From NCBI GenBank assembly GCA_027365415.1, contig DAHXNK010000013.1, forward strand, positions 1 through 37,910: DNA of 37,910 nucleotides. The letters are read 5' to 3'. Both the position numbers and the translations under genes were made by a program. Under the pieces are notes generated by a model that was not told where the DNA came from, did not search any database, and saw only the letters and a list, made by a program, of their open reading frames with translations. Of the stretch, positions 12,798 through 20,707 are shown in pieces. This DNA is from Acidobacteriaceae bacterium (GTDB taxonomy: Bacteria > Acidobacteriota > Terriglobia > Terriglobales > Acidobacteriaceae). Numbering within the stretch: the stretch's first letter is position 1; each line of letters starts with the position of its first letter.

Positions 12798-14330
12798 ATG
12801 ACGATAGCGGAAATCAAGAAGAAAACAAAAAAAGCGCCTGTGAGCAAGCCGCGCCAAGTTGAAACTGCTGTGGCAGGTTCAACTTTACCCCTGGTTGCCA
12901 TCGTGGGTCGGCCCAACGTGGGCAAGTCTACGCTGTTCAATCGCCTGACGCGCTCCCGGCGCTCCATTGTGGGCGATGAGCCGGGCATTACGCGTGACCG
13001 CATCTACGGCAAGGTGGAGTGGATGGGCCGCAGCGCGCGGCTGGTCGATACGGGCGGCATTGTTCCTACGGATGAAGCCCTGATCCCCGCAGAGATTTTT
13101 CGTCAGGCGCAGGTGGCGCTCAGCGAGGCAAATGCCATCATCATGGTCGTAGACGGGCGCACAGAGCTGGCCGCCCCGGATATGGATCTGGCGCGATTTC
13201 TGTTGCGCAGTGGCAAACCGCTCTTTCTGGTAGTGAACAAGATGGATGCCGACGCGCTGCTGGCGCAGGCGGAAAACTATCGTCGACTTGGATTCAAAGA
13301 GATGCTTCCTGTTTCCGCCGAGCATGGCCTGGGCATTGCGGAGTTGATCGAAGCGGTTTTCTCGGTGCTGCCGATGGTCACCGACGCAGAGATGGCTGCG
13401 GAGATTGCCGCCGCCACGCCAGAGACGCTGCGTCTGGCCGACGATCTGCCCCCTGCGAACCTTTCTGCTGGGGATGGTGATGCGCCAGTACCGCCCGCGC
13501 TGCCGCCACGCGAGGTGAAGGTGGCTATCATTGGCCGCCCCAACGTTGGCAAGAGTACGTTGCTGAATGTACTGACAGGAACTTCTCGCGCTATTGTTTC
13601 GCCCATTGCCGGAACCACGCGCGATGCTGTGGATGAAGTGGTGGAGCACAAGGGAACGGAATTCCGTTTTATAGACACGGCAGGCATTCGCCGCAAGGGT
13701 AAGACCACGCTGATGGCAGAAAAACTTTCTGTCGTGATGGCCCGCAAGCACCTGGAAGCTGCCGATGTTTCCCTGCTGATGATTGACGCGACCGAAGGCG
13801 TAGCCGCGCTGGATGCGACGATTGGCGGGTACGCGCATGAGAGTGGCCGCTCCGTTGTGATTGTGATTAACAAATGGGATTTGGTGACGACGGCTCGTAC
13901 CGATGGCAAGCCCGCAGCGGATAAGAGTGTGTTTGAAGAACAGGCGCGGCACTCGTTGAAGTTTTTAGGTTATGCACCGATGGTCTTCATCTCTGCCTCG
14001 CAGGGCATGAATATCGAGCGCCTCTTTCAGTCTGTGCGCCATGTTGCCACGGAGCGCAAAAAGCGCGTGACCACCGGCCAGATGAATCGCTTTATCGAGC
14101 GCGTGGATTTCGAGCGGGCCTCCGTGCCCATGTCGCGCCGGATGCGCATTTTGTATATGACGCAGGCCGCTGTTTCGCCGCCTCTGTTTGTGTTGTTCAC
14201 CGACCGCGATGTGAAGATGCACTTTTCTTACGAGCGCTTTTTGGAGAATCAGGTTCGCGCTGCCTTCGGCTTTGATGGCACGCCGATTCGCTTCAAGATT
14301 CGCGCGCGCAAGAAAAAGTCGAAGCGATAA
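12798..14330 (+). CDS. der: ribosome biogenesis GTPase Der (EngA)
   Basis: Der is an essential GTPase that helps assemble the 50S subunit. The start is ATG 12798 with AAAGG at 12786-12790; an in-frame GTG at 12774 lies too close to the -10 element. The protein has 510 residues. It shows the family hallmark of two tandem GTPase domains: the first with GRPNVGKST (about residues 37-45), PGITRDR, DTGG and NKMD; the second with GRPNVGKST (about residues 246-254), AGTTRDA, DTAG and NKWD. A KH-like C-terminal domain (about residues 430-500) ends in a basic tail, RARKKKSKR, suited to rRNA contact. The linker between the GTPases is acidic and proline-rich. It converges on trmFO, from which it is separated by a palindromic repeat. 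Confidence 0.98.
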   Translation: MTIAEIKKKTKKAPVSKPRQVETAVAGSTLPLVAIVGRPNVGKSTLFNRLTRSRRSIVGDEPGITRDRIYGKVEWMGRSARLVDTGGIVPTDEALIPAEIFRQAQVALSEANAIIMVVDGRTELAAPDMDLARFLLRSGKPLFLVVNKMDADALLAQAENYRRLGFKEMLPVSAEHGLGIAELIEAVFSVLPMVTDAEMAAEIAAATPETLRLADDLPPANLSAGDGDAPVPPALPPREVKVAIIGRPNVGKSTLLNVLTGTSRAIVSPIAGTTRDAVDEVVEHKGTEFRFIDTAGIRRKGKTTLMAEKLSVVMARKHLEAADVSLLMIDATEGVAALDATIGGYAHESGRSVVIVINKWDLVTTARTDGKPAADKSVFEEQARHSLKFLGYAPMVFISASQGMNIERLFQSVRHVATERKKRVTTGQMNRFIERVDFERASVPMSRRMRILYMTQAAVSPPLFVLFTDRDVKMHFSYERFLENQVRAAFGFDGTPIRFKIRARKKKSKR

Positions 14331-14363
14331 CGGGCAACTCAACAGTGTCGCAGTAAAGAAAAT

Positions 14364-14420
14364 GTCATTCTGAGCGAAGCTTGCCCTGAGCAGAGCCGAA
14401 GGGTTCAGAATGACTCTTTT
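14364..14420 (+). repeat. palindromic dispersed repeat, copy 1; likely two-way terminator
   Basis: GTCATTCTGA (14364-14373) and TCAGAATGAC (14405-14414) are perfect 10-base inverted repeats, with a further CCCT/AGGG pair inside (14384-14387 and 14400-14403). A TCTTTT run follows on the + strand and a T-rich stretch follows on the - strand. It sits between the convergent ends of der and trmFO, where a two-way terminator is expected. The outer sequences CATTCTGAGCG and AGAATGACTCTT recur in the copy at 36593-36632. Confidence 0.75.
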
Positions 14421-14454
14421 GGCAAGTCCAGCCGCACCAAGCTAGTTTCCCTGC

Positions 14455-15798
14455 TCAAGCCAACTGCACCTGCTGCCGCGTCCACCAGTCGTCGAAGAGA
14501 GCCAAGGCGCGCTCGCATTGCAGGCGATGGCGCTCTTTCTTGTCGCGAATGCTGCGGCGCGTTTCCTCGTCGAGTGGCTCCAATAAATCAAAGGTGATAT
14601 TGGCCGGTTGAAAATGTTTCGGGTCAGCGTGCGTGATGTACTGCACCAGCGATCCCAGGCCGCAGCCGCGCGGCAAAGGCTCCGGCGTTCTTCCGTGGGC
14701 CAGCGCGGCAGCAAAGATTCCCGCCATCAAGCCACTGGCAATGGATTCGGTGTAGCCTTCCACGCCAGAAAGCTGCCCGGCAAAGAAAATCTTTGGCTGC
14801 TCGCGCAATTGCAGCGTGGTAGTTAGCAGCGCAGGCGCGTTGATGTAGGTATTGCGATGGATCTGCCCGTAGCGCAGAAACTTTGCATTCTCCAGGCCGG
14901 GGATGAGGCGCAGCACGCGGGCCTGTTCACTGTACTTCATGTGATTTTGAAATCCCACCAGATTGTAGGCATCGGCGCGTAGATTCTCGCTGCGGAGTTG
15001 CACCACGGCATGCGGAGTTTTTCCAGTGCGCGGATCGCGCAGGCCGACGGGCTTCATGGGGCCAAAGCGCGGCGTATCGCGTCCGCGACGGGCGAGTTCC
15101 TCAATGGGCAGGCAGCTTTCAAAGTAATTCAGCTTCTCCCATTCTTTTTGCGTTGCGGGTTCAGCGGTGAGTAGCGCGTCGTAGAAGCGGTCATATTCCT
15201 CGCGTGTCATCGGGCAGTTGATGTAATCCGCCGTGCCTTTGTCCCAGCGCGCAGCCATGTAGACGCGCTCGCGGTCAATGGAATCGGCCTCGACAATGGG
15301 GCTGATGGAATCGTAGAAGGCCAGATGCTCGCTGCCCGTGAGCGCTGCGATAGAGACAGACAGCGCGGGAGAGGTGAGCGGCCCGGTGGCCAGAATGGTG
15401 ATGCCGTCGTCGGGATAGAGAGTCGTAACTTCTTCGCGATGGACGGTGATGTTTGGTTCGGCGGTAATGGCTGCGGCGACAAGGCGCGAGAACTCTGCGC
15501 GATCCACGGCCAGTGCGTGTCCGGCGGGTACGGCGCTTTGGTCGGCAGCGGCCAGAAGCGCGGAGTGGGCGCGGCGCATCTCCTGCTTCAACAGCCAGGG
15601 CGCGGTATTTTCGCTTTCCGATTTTAGAGAATTGGAGCAAACCAGCTCGGCAAAGTCTGCGGTCTGGTGCGCCTCGGTCGAGCGTACAGGGCGCATCTCA
15701 TACAGATCGACGTGACAGCCCCGTTTGGCAGCTTGCAGGGCAGCTTCCGGACCAGCGAGTCCAGCTCCTAAAACACGAATGTTGGGATGTAAGGCCAT
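14455..15798 (-). CDS. trmFO: methylenetetrahydrofolate-tRNA-(uracil-5-)-methyltransferase TrmFO
   Basis: TrmFO makes ribothymidine at position 54 of tRNAs, using methylenetetrahydrofolate as carbon donor and FAD as cofactor, instead of the SAM-dependent TrmA. The 447-residue protein has the N-terminal FAD-binding fold (VLGAGLAGPEAALQAAKRG, about residues 9-27), then DLYEMRPVRSTEAHQT, the conserved CSNSLKSES block and the PRFGPMKPVGLRDPRTGK motif. The C-terminal FAD part reads FFAGQLSGVEGYTESIASG. All this fits TrmFO rather than its relatives GidA/MnmG. The start is ATG 15798; I see no ribosome binding site before it, but a possible promoter places transcription start almost at the ATG. It is divergent from waaA. 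Confidence 0.97.
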   Translation of the reverse strand: MALHPNIRVLGAGLAGPEAALQAAKRGCHVDLYEMRPVRSTEAHQTADFAELVCSNSLKSESENTAPWLLKQEMRRAHSALLAAADQSAVPAGHALAVDRAEFSRLVAAAITAEPNITVHREEVTTLYPDDGITILATGPLTSPALSVSIAALTGSEHLAFYDSISPIVEADSIDRERVYMAARWDKGTADYINCPMTREEYDRFYDALLTAEPATQKEWEKLNYFESCLPIEELARRGRDTPRFGPMKPVGLRDPRTGKTPHAVVQLRSENLRADAYNLVGFQNHMKYSEQARVLRLIPGLENAKFLRYGQIHRNTYINAPALLTTTLQLREQPKIFFAGQLSGVEGYTESIASGLMAGIFAAALAHGRTPEPLPRGCGLGSLVQYITHADPKHFQPANITFDLLEPLDEETRRSIRDKKERHRLQCERALALFDDWWTRQQVQLA

Positions 15799-15803
15799 AT
15801 CGA

Positions 15804-15833
15804 ATTATCATCTTCGCGGAGAGGAAGCGTAAA
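15804..15833 (-). promoter_or_regulatory. candidate promoter for trmFO, possibly leaderless
   Basis: On the - strand TTTACG (15833-15828) and GATAAT (15809-15804) are 18 bases apart; the first matches the -35 consensus at 4 of 6 bases, the second the -10 at 5 of 6. The -10 ends 5 bases before the trmFO ATG, so transcription would start at or next to the initiation codon. The absence of a Shine-Dalgarno motif agrees with a leaderless message. Confidence 0.35.
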
Positions 15834-15872
15834 GTTGGCAGTAGCCAAACTCTTGCGGAATCAGGATTTTTT

Positions 15873-17183
15873 ATGTTGTTCTACAGTCTGGGCCTGTTTT
15901 TCGTATTGCTTGCCACGGCACCGTACTGGTTGCTGCGCATGTTGCTGCACGGGAAATATCGCGCAGGCTTGGCGGAGCGTCTGGGGCGCGTGCCGCGTCG
16001 CGTTACGGATGCGCTACAGGGTCGCCGCGCGATCTGGGTTCATGCTGTCTCTGTAGGGGAATTCATCGCGGTCAGCGGCGTGGTGCAGGCATTGCAGCAA
16101 GCGCATCCAGAGATGGGCGTTGTCATCTCGACGACGACGCGAACCGGGCAACGGCTGGCGCGGTCGCGCTTTGGCGATGCGCGTGTCTTTTATTTCCCAC
16201 TGGATTTTTCGTGGATTCTCAAACGCTATCTGCGGGCACTGCGGCCAGCGATGTTGGTGCTGGCCGAGACGGAGATGTGGCCGCGTCTGCTCTATGAAAC
16301 ACATCGCGCAGGAATCAGCATTGTCGTTATCAATGGAAGAATCTCCGATCGTTCGCTGCCGCGATATCGCTTGCTGCGCTGGCTGTGGCGTCCTTTTTGG
16401 AGCAAGCTGACGCGCGTGCTGGCGCAGAGCGAGGAGGATGGACAACGATTTGCTGCCATAGGTGTTCCCTCCGATGTGATCGAAGTGGTGGGCAATCTAA
16501 AGTATGACGTTCGCGCCGCGCAGAACATGGAAATCACGCGCCGTCTGCGCGCGGCGCTGCCTGCGAATGCCAAGGTGCTGGTGGCGGGCAGCACGCTGGA
16601 GGGCGAAGAGTCGATGCTGCTGGACGCATTTGAACACGAGAGCCGACAGATTCCTGGATTGGTGTTGATTCTCGCGCCGCGTCATCCAGAGCGATTTGAT
16701 GCCGTGGCGAGTTTGCTGGAGCGGCGCAATCTGCTTTTCGCGCGGCGTTCGGTTTGGATGGATGCGCCCAAACCGCTGGCGCCGGGGAGTGTATTTCTGT
16801 TGGATTCGATTGGGGAGTTGGCGAGTGTGTATGCGATGGCCTCGGTTGCGTTTGTGGGCGGCAGCTTGGTTCCGGCAGGCGGGCACAATCCGCTGGAGCC
16901 AGCGCAGTTTGGCGTGCCAATTATAATGGGGCCGCATACGCAGAATTTTCGTGGTGTCATGGAAGCGTTGATGGTGGACAATGCCGTCGCCGTGGCTATG
17001 CCAGAAAACCTGGCGCAAACGCTGCATGATCTGTTGATATCTCCCCGCGCTGCGGAGATGGGCCTGCGCGCCTATACTGTCTTCGAGCAGCAGGCAGGAG
17101 CGACGGAGCGGACGCTGGCCGTGCTGGAATCCTTACTGCAAACGAAGGGATTTTTTACCGTGCAAAGGTCGAACACGCGATGA
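15873..17183 (+). CDS. waaA: 3-deoxy-D-manno-octulosonic acid (Kdo) transferase
   Basis: WaaA (KdtA) adds Kdo to the lipid A precursor at the inner face of the cytoplasmic membrane, the first step of the inner core of lipopolysaccharide. I start it at ATG 15873, with AGGA at 15863-15866; the open frame further upstream is antisense to trmFO and not family-like. The 436-residue protein has an N-terminal membrane anchor (residues 2-20), the catalytic-glutamate region AGLAERLGRVP (Glu35), HAVSVGEF, and the glycosyltransferase-B C-terminal half with VAGSTLEGEESMLLDAF, LAPRHPERF and the GGSLVPAGGHNPLEPA motif. Its last bases overlap the start of lpxK (ATGA), showing translational coupling. Confidence 0.95.
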   Translation: MLFYSLGLFFVLLATAPYWLLRMLLHGKYRAGLAERLGRVPRRVTDALQGRRAIWVHAVSVGEFIAVSGVVQALQQAHPEMGVVISTTTRTGQRLARSRFGDARVFYFPLDFSWILKRYLRALRPAMLVLAETEMWPRLLYETHRAGISIVVINGRISDRSLPRYRLLRWLWRPFWSKLTRVLAQSEEDGQRFAAIGVPSDVIEVVGNLKYDVRAAQNMEITRRLRAALPANAKVLVAGSTLEGEESMLLDAFEHESRQIPGLVLILAPRHPERFDAVASLLERRNLLFARRSVWMDAPKPLAPGSVFLLDSIGELASVYAMASVAFVGGSLVPAGGHNPLEPAQFGVPIIMGPHTQNFRGVMEALMVDNAVAVAMPENLAQTLHDLLISPRAAEMGLRAYTVFEQQAGATERTLAVLESLLQTKGFFTVQRSNTR

Positions 17184-18214
17184 AACCTTCAGGGATATTC
17201 CGACCATTGGTGCTGCTGTATGCGGTGGCCGTTGCGCTAAAAAACAGGTTCTACGATTTCGGATGGTTGCATCCTGCGCCACTCGTGTGGCCAGTGGTAA
17301 GTGTGGGCAATCTCTCCGTGGGTGGAACCGGCAAGACGCCTTTTATTTACGAATTGGCGAGCGTATTGCAGCAGCGAGGATGGTCTGTGGATGTGTTGAG
17401 CCGGGGGTATGGCCGACGCGCTAAGCAGGCCGAGGTGGTCGATCCAGAGGGGTCGGCACAGCGGTATGGCGACGAGCCGGTGCTGCTGGCGCGTCGTGGG
17501 CTGACCGTATTCGTGGGCCGCCGACGATACGACGCGGGCGTGTTGGCCGAGGCGCGACGCGATGCCTCCTGCACGCCATTGCGCTCCCTGCATCTGCTGG
17601 ATGATGGTTTTCAGCATCGCAAGCTGGCGCGCGCGGTGGATATTGTCCTGCTGGAGCGGCGCGATCTTGTCGATCGGTTGCTTCCAGCAGGAAGATTGCG
17701 CGAGCCGCTGACAGCATTGCGGCGGGCGGATATCTGCGTGCTGCATGAGGAGGATCACGATTTGGCCGCACAGGCAATGGCTATGATGCAGACGCAGGAT
17801 GCAGCGCGGGTTTGGGTGCAGCATCGCGTGACAAGTGTAGAAATAAAAGCCGCGAATGCGCCGGAGGCGCGGCTGCAACGCGCCGTCGCCTTCTGCGGGA
17901 TTGGCAATGCAGCGCAGTTCTTTTCCAGCTTGCGACAGGCGGGGATTTCGCCGGAGGCAGAAGTTGCGTTTCGCGATCATCATGTCTACACAGATTCCGA
18001 TGTAGATGCGCTGGTGGAGCGCGCAAAGGCATGCCATGCGGACGGATTCGTGACCACAGAGAAAGACAGTATGCGGCTGGAAGGTGAGCTGCGCGAGACG
18101 CTGGAGGCGTTTGCGCCGCTGCATATCGCGCAGCTTGCCGTAACGCTGGTGGAGCCGGAGCGCTGTCTCGCGTACATGGAAACGCTTCTACATTCACGCA
18201 TGGGCGTGCGATGA
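17180..18214 (+). CDS. lpxK: tetraacyldisaccharide 4'-kinase
   Basis: LpxK phosphorylates the 4' position of the lipid A disaccharide, giving lipid IVA, the acceptor for WaaA. It is a membrane-associated P-loop kinase. The 344-residue protein has a hydrophobic N-terminal segment (residues 8-20) and the family P-loop VGNLSVGGTGKTP (about residues 42-54), then LSRGYGRR, GDEPVLLARR, the LLDDGFQHRKLARAVDIVLL block and DGFVTTEKDSMRL near the C-terminus. The ATG at 17180 overlaps the stop of waaA by four bases. Adjacent waaA and lpxK show that the organism makes Kdo-bearing lipid A. A family 9 glycosyltransferase starts 7 bases after its stop. Confidence 0.96.
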   Translation: MKPSGIFRPLVLLYAVAVALKNRFYDFGWLHPAPLVWPVVSVGNLSVGGTGKTPFIYELASVLQQRGWSVDVLSRGYGRRAKQAEVVDPEGSAQRYGDEPVLLARRGLTVFVGRRRYDAGVLAEARRDASCTPLRSLHLLDDGFQHRKLARAVDIVLLERRDLVDRLLPAGRLREPLTALRRADICVLHEEDHDLAAQAMAMMQTQDAARVWVQHRVTSVEIKAANAPEARLQRAVAFCGIGNAAQFFSSLRQAGISPEAEVAFRDHHVYTDSDVDALVERAKACHADGFVTTEKDSMRLEGELRETLEAFAPLHIAQLAVTLVEPERCLAYMETLLHSRMGVR

Positions 18215-18221
18215 TGAAGGT

Positions 18222-19322
18222 TTGCTAGATCAAAAACAAAATCTACGAATCCTAATCGTTCGCCTGGGCGCGATGGGAGACATTTTGCACGCGTTGCCTG
18301 CCGTGACCGCGCTGCGCGCTGCGCTGCCCGGAAGCTGGATGGGCTGGGCCATCAAGCCGCAGTGGAGCGCCTTATTGCAGGCTTCTGGGCGGGGAGCATC
18401 GTTGGAGGATGGCCCGCAGGTGCCGAATCGCGGTCTGCAGATGCCTGTGGTCGATCGATTGCATCCGGCAGCCGTCGAGCAATGGGCGCGTCATCCGCTT
18501 GCTGCCGCTACGCTGCGGGAAATTTCCGCATTGCGGCGTGCATTACGCGCGGAGCGGTATGACATTTGCCTGGATTTGCAGGGTGCCGCGCGCTCAGCAT
18601 GGATCGGACGCATGGCCGGGGCCGTGCGCATGATTGGAGAGGCAGAGCCGCGCGAAAGAGTGGCGCGATGGTTTTTCTCCGAACGGATTGCAACCCAGGG
18701 AAGACATGTTGTGGAGCAGGCAAGAGAAGTCGCCGAGGCCGTGCTGCATCAACCGTTGCCGAGCCTTCCAGCCGCGCTGCCACAGGATATTGAGGCAGAG
18801 CAGTGGTGCCAGCAATGGCTGGCGGAACGGAAGATTGAGCGGTATATTTTGATGAATCCCGGAGCGGGCTGGGGCGCAAAATGCTGGCCAGCCGAGCGCT
18901 ACGGGCAGGTCGCGCTGGAGATGTTCCGCCTGGGATACCGCACGGTCGTGAATGTTGGCCCCGGCGAGGAGCGACTGGCGCGGCAGGTCTGCGCCGCCAG
19001 CGCAGGACATGCGGTTGCAATGATCGGCAGCGTGGGCCAGTTGATTGCCTGCGCGAGGAGTACCCGTTTATTTTTAGGGGGAGACACTGGCCCATTGCAT
19101 CTTGCCGCCGCATTGCAGCGACCCGTGGTGGGCATCTATGGGCCAACCGATCCGGCACGGAATGGGCCGTTTGCAACGCGGGCGCGGGTGCTGCGACATC
19201 CAGAGAGCCGACGCGACCATGCGCGACGAAAGAATCCAGAGGCAGGATTGCTGACCATTCGCGTGGAGGATGTGGTGCGAGCGATGCAGGAACTTTTGCA
19301 GGAAGAGGAGGCCACGGCGTGA
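18222..19322 (+). CDS. glycosyltransferase family 9 (heptosyltransferase-like)
   Basis: This 366-residue protein belongs to glycosyltransferase family 9, whose known members WaaC and WaaF add heptose to the lipopolysaccharide inner core. It has the N-terminal signature ILIVRLGAMGDILHALPAVTAL, the DICLDLQGAARSAWIGRMAG region, the MNPGAGWGAKCWPAERYG nucleotide-sugar region and the C-terminal FLGGDTGPLHLAAAL motif. Position directly after waaA and lpxK supports a core-sugar role; whether the sugar is heptose cannot be told from sequence. The start is TTG 18222, the only start-type codon in frame before the signature. A purine-rich AAGG lies only one base upstream, so initiation may depend on coupling to lpxK, whose stop is 7 bases away. 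Confidence 0.88.
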   Translation: MLDQKQNLRILIVRLGAMGDILHALPAVTALRAALPGSWMGWAIKPQWSALLQASGRGASLEDGPQVPNRGLQMPVVDRLHPAAVEQWARHPLAAATLREISALRRALRAERYDICLDLQGAARSAWIGRMAGAVRMIGEAEPRERVARWFFSERIATQGRHVVEQAREVAEAVLHQPLPSLPAALPQDIEAEQWCQQWLAERKIERYILMNPGAGWGAKCWPAERYGQVALEMFRLGYRTVVNVGPGEERLARQVCAASAGHAVAMIGSVGQLIACARSTRLFLGGDTGPLHLAAALQRPVVGIYGPTDPARNGPFATRARVLRHPESRRDHARRKNPEAGLLTIRVEDVVRAMQELLQEEEATA

Positions 19323-19894
19323 ATGCTCCAACCGGATTGACGGTCTGGCAAAAGATTGCAAAGCGGATTCGTGTTCCCCTGGGATTTCTATTTGCGGGAA
19401 CTTATTTTTGGATTGCGCGTCCGAGCGGGCACTCCTTGTTGGCCAGTTTGTTTCTGGTGCTGCCGGGTATTGCGCTGCGTGGGTATGCCTCTGGATACGT
19501 AAAAAAAAATACAGAGCTGACGATGACCGGGCCGTATGCGTACACGCGGAATCCGCTCTATCTGGGGTCCATGCTGATTGCCTTTGGTTTTGCCGTGGCA
19601 TCGCGCAATCTGTGGATTTTTCTTGCGCTTGCGGTTCTGTTTGCGATGTTCTACGCGCCTACGATTCTTGGAGAAGAGGCGTACCTGCGCGCTCGGTTTC
19701 AGGAATTTGATGCGTATGCCAAAAAGGTTCCGCGTCTACTGCCGCGCTTGTTCTTTCAGGCGAAACCGGACGAGACGGTATCGCGCGGACAATTTTCCTG
19801 GGCGTTGTATTTTCTGCATCGCGAGTACAATTCCGTTTTAGGTTCTCTTATTCTCTACTTCGCTCTCATGGCGCGCATGTTGTGGTGGCGTTGA
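19319..19894 (+). CDS. isoprenylcysteine carboxyl methyltransferase-like membrane protein
   Basis: The gene starts at GTG 19319, overlapping the upstream stop codon (GTGA), with GGAGG at 19307-19311. The 191-residue product has several membrane segments (about residues 18-50 and 90-115) and the motifs of the ICMT/PEMT-like family: MTGPYAYTRNPLYLGSMLI, then a glutamate followed by YLRARFQEFDAYAKKVPRLLP, which corresponds to the SAM-binding end of the family. Eukaryotic members methylate prenylated cysteines; bacterial members mostly have no known substrate. Tight packing inside a lipopolysaccharide operon hints at methylation of a lipid or envelope component, which is inference. Confidence 0.8.
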   Translation: MNAPTGLTVWQKIAKRIRVPLGFLFAGTYFWIARPSGHSLLASLFLVLPGIALRGYASGYVKKNTELTMTGPYAYTRNPLYLGSMLIAFGFAVASRNLWIFLALAVLFAMFYAPTILGEEAYLRARFQEFDAYAKKVPRLLPRLFFQAKPDETVSRGQFSWALYFLHREYNSVLGSLILYFALMARMLWWR

Positions 19895-19901
19895 CATTGC
19901 G

Positions 19902-20696
19902 ATGCAAACACGGAGGGGTCGTCTGCTGAATCGAAAATTTTTCTTTGCGCTTTTGCTGGGATATGCTGTTGCGGGCGGGCATGGTGCCGCAGCGCAGGCG
20001 CAGGCCCCCAACATGCCGCCTCCACAGCTTGCAATCCCGCAACAGCAAACGCTGAGCTATAGCGTGGATTGGCGCGTATTTCCCGCAGGCACAGCCACGT
20101 TTCATCTACAGGCAGATGGAGATCGGGAGCATGTGCGCGCCACGGCTGCCTCGGTGGGCGCGGTGTCTCTGTTGTTCCCTGTTTCTGACCGATACGATGG
20201 TGTCTTTGATCGTACAACGGGATGCTCGTATGAATATCAGAAGCAGATTCAGGAAGGCTATCGCCGCCTGACCGGGCAACTGAAGATGGATTACGCGCAG
20301 CACGAACAAATTCTGAGCGAGAAAAATCTTGGCAACGGAATCTCCAAGAAACTCTTCGCGCCGATTCCCGGATGCGTGACCGATGTGTTGTCGGGAATTT
20401 TCTATCTGGCTTCGCAACCGCTGCAAGTGGGGCATGATGCTACATTCCCTCTGGCCGATGGCGGGCATGTGGTCGCCGTGACTGCCAAGGTGGAGACGCG
20501 GGAGCAGGTCATTACGCCTGCGGGCACCTTTGCAACCGTGCGCGTCCAGCCTACTGCTGATGCTGGCGTGGTAAAAAATCGCGGCAATATATGGATTTGG
20601 TATACGGACGATGCGCGACATCTTCCGGTGCAGGTGCGCGCGCATCTCTTCTGGGGCACGATTACGATGCGGCTGACCCGCGTGACCAGCCCGTAG
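19902..20696 (+). CDS. DUF3108-type secreted protein
   Basis: This 264-residue protein begins with a signal peptide: basic n-region, hydrophobic core FFFALLLGYAVAGG, and a likely cleavage after GAAAQA. The rest fits the DUF3108 family: TLSYSVDWRVFPAGTATFHL, the SDRYDGVFD stretch, a FAPIPGCVTDVLSGIFYL segment and the closing WIWYTDDARHLPVQVRAHLFWG strand pair. The fold is probably a beta-rich periplasmic or lipid-facing domain; its function is not established. ATG 19902 has no ribosome binding site, while a strong GGAGG (19912-19916) lies inside the reading frame just before two CTG codons at 19923 and 19926, so the true start is open. It is the last gene of the waaA-lpxK run. Confidence 0.8.
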   Translation: MQTRRGRLLNRKFFFALLLGYAVAGGHGAAAQAQAPNMPPPQLAIPQQQTLSYSVDWRVFPAGTATFHLQADGDREHVRATAASVGAVSLLFPVSDRYDGVFDRTTGCSYEYQKQIQEGYRRLTGQLKMDYAQHEQILSEKNLGNGISKKLFAPIPGCVTDVLSGIFYLASQPLQVGHDATFPLADGGHVVAVTAKVETREQVITPAGTFATVRVQPTADAGVVKNRGNIWIWYTDDARHLPVQVRAHLFWGTITMRLTRVTSP

Positions 20697-20707
20697 CTCC
20701 GCTCTTC

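Noticed and set aside
15835-15848. Inverted repeat TTGGC/GCCAA before waaA as an operator
   Set aside because: Five-base arms in a 74-base divergent gap are too short to support a call.
15513-15872. Upstream extension of waaA by 120 codons
   Set aside because: It is antisense to trmFO and Arg-rich in a way typical of shadow frames; ATG 15873 has a binding site and gives the family N-terminus.
18881-19318. Upstream extension of the isoprenylcysteine methyltransferase-like gene
   Set aside because: It overlaps the family 9 glycosyltransferase in another frame; GTG 19319 has GGAGG and a GTGA overlap.
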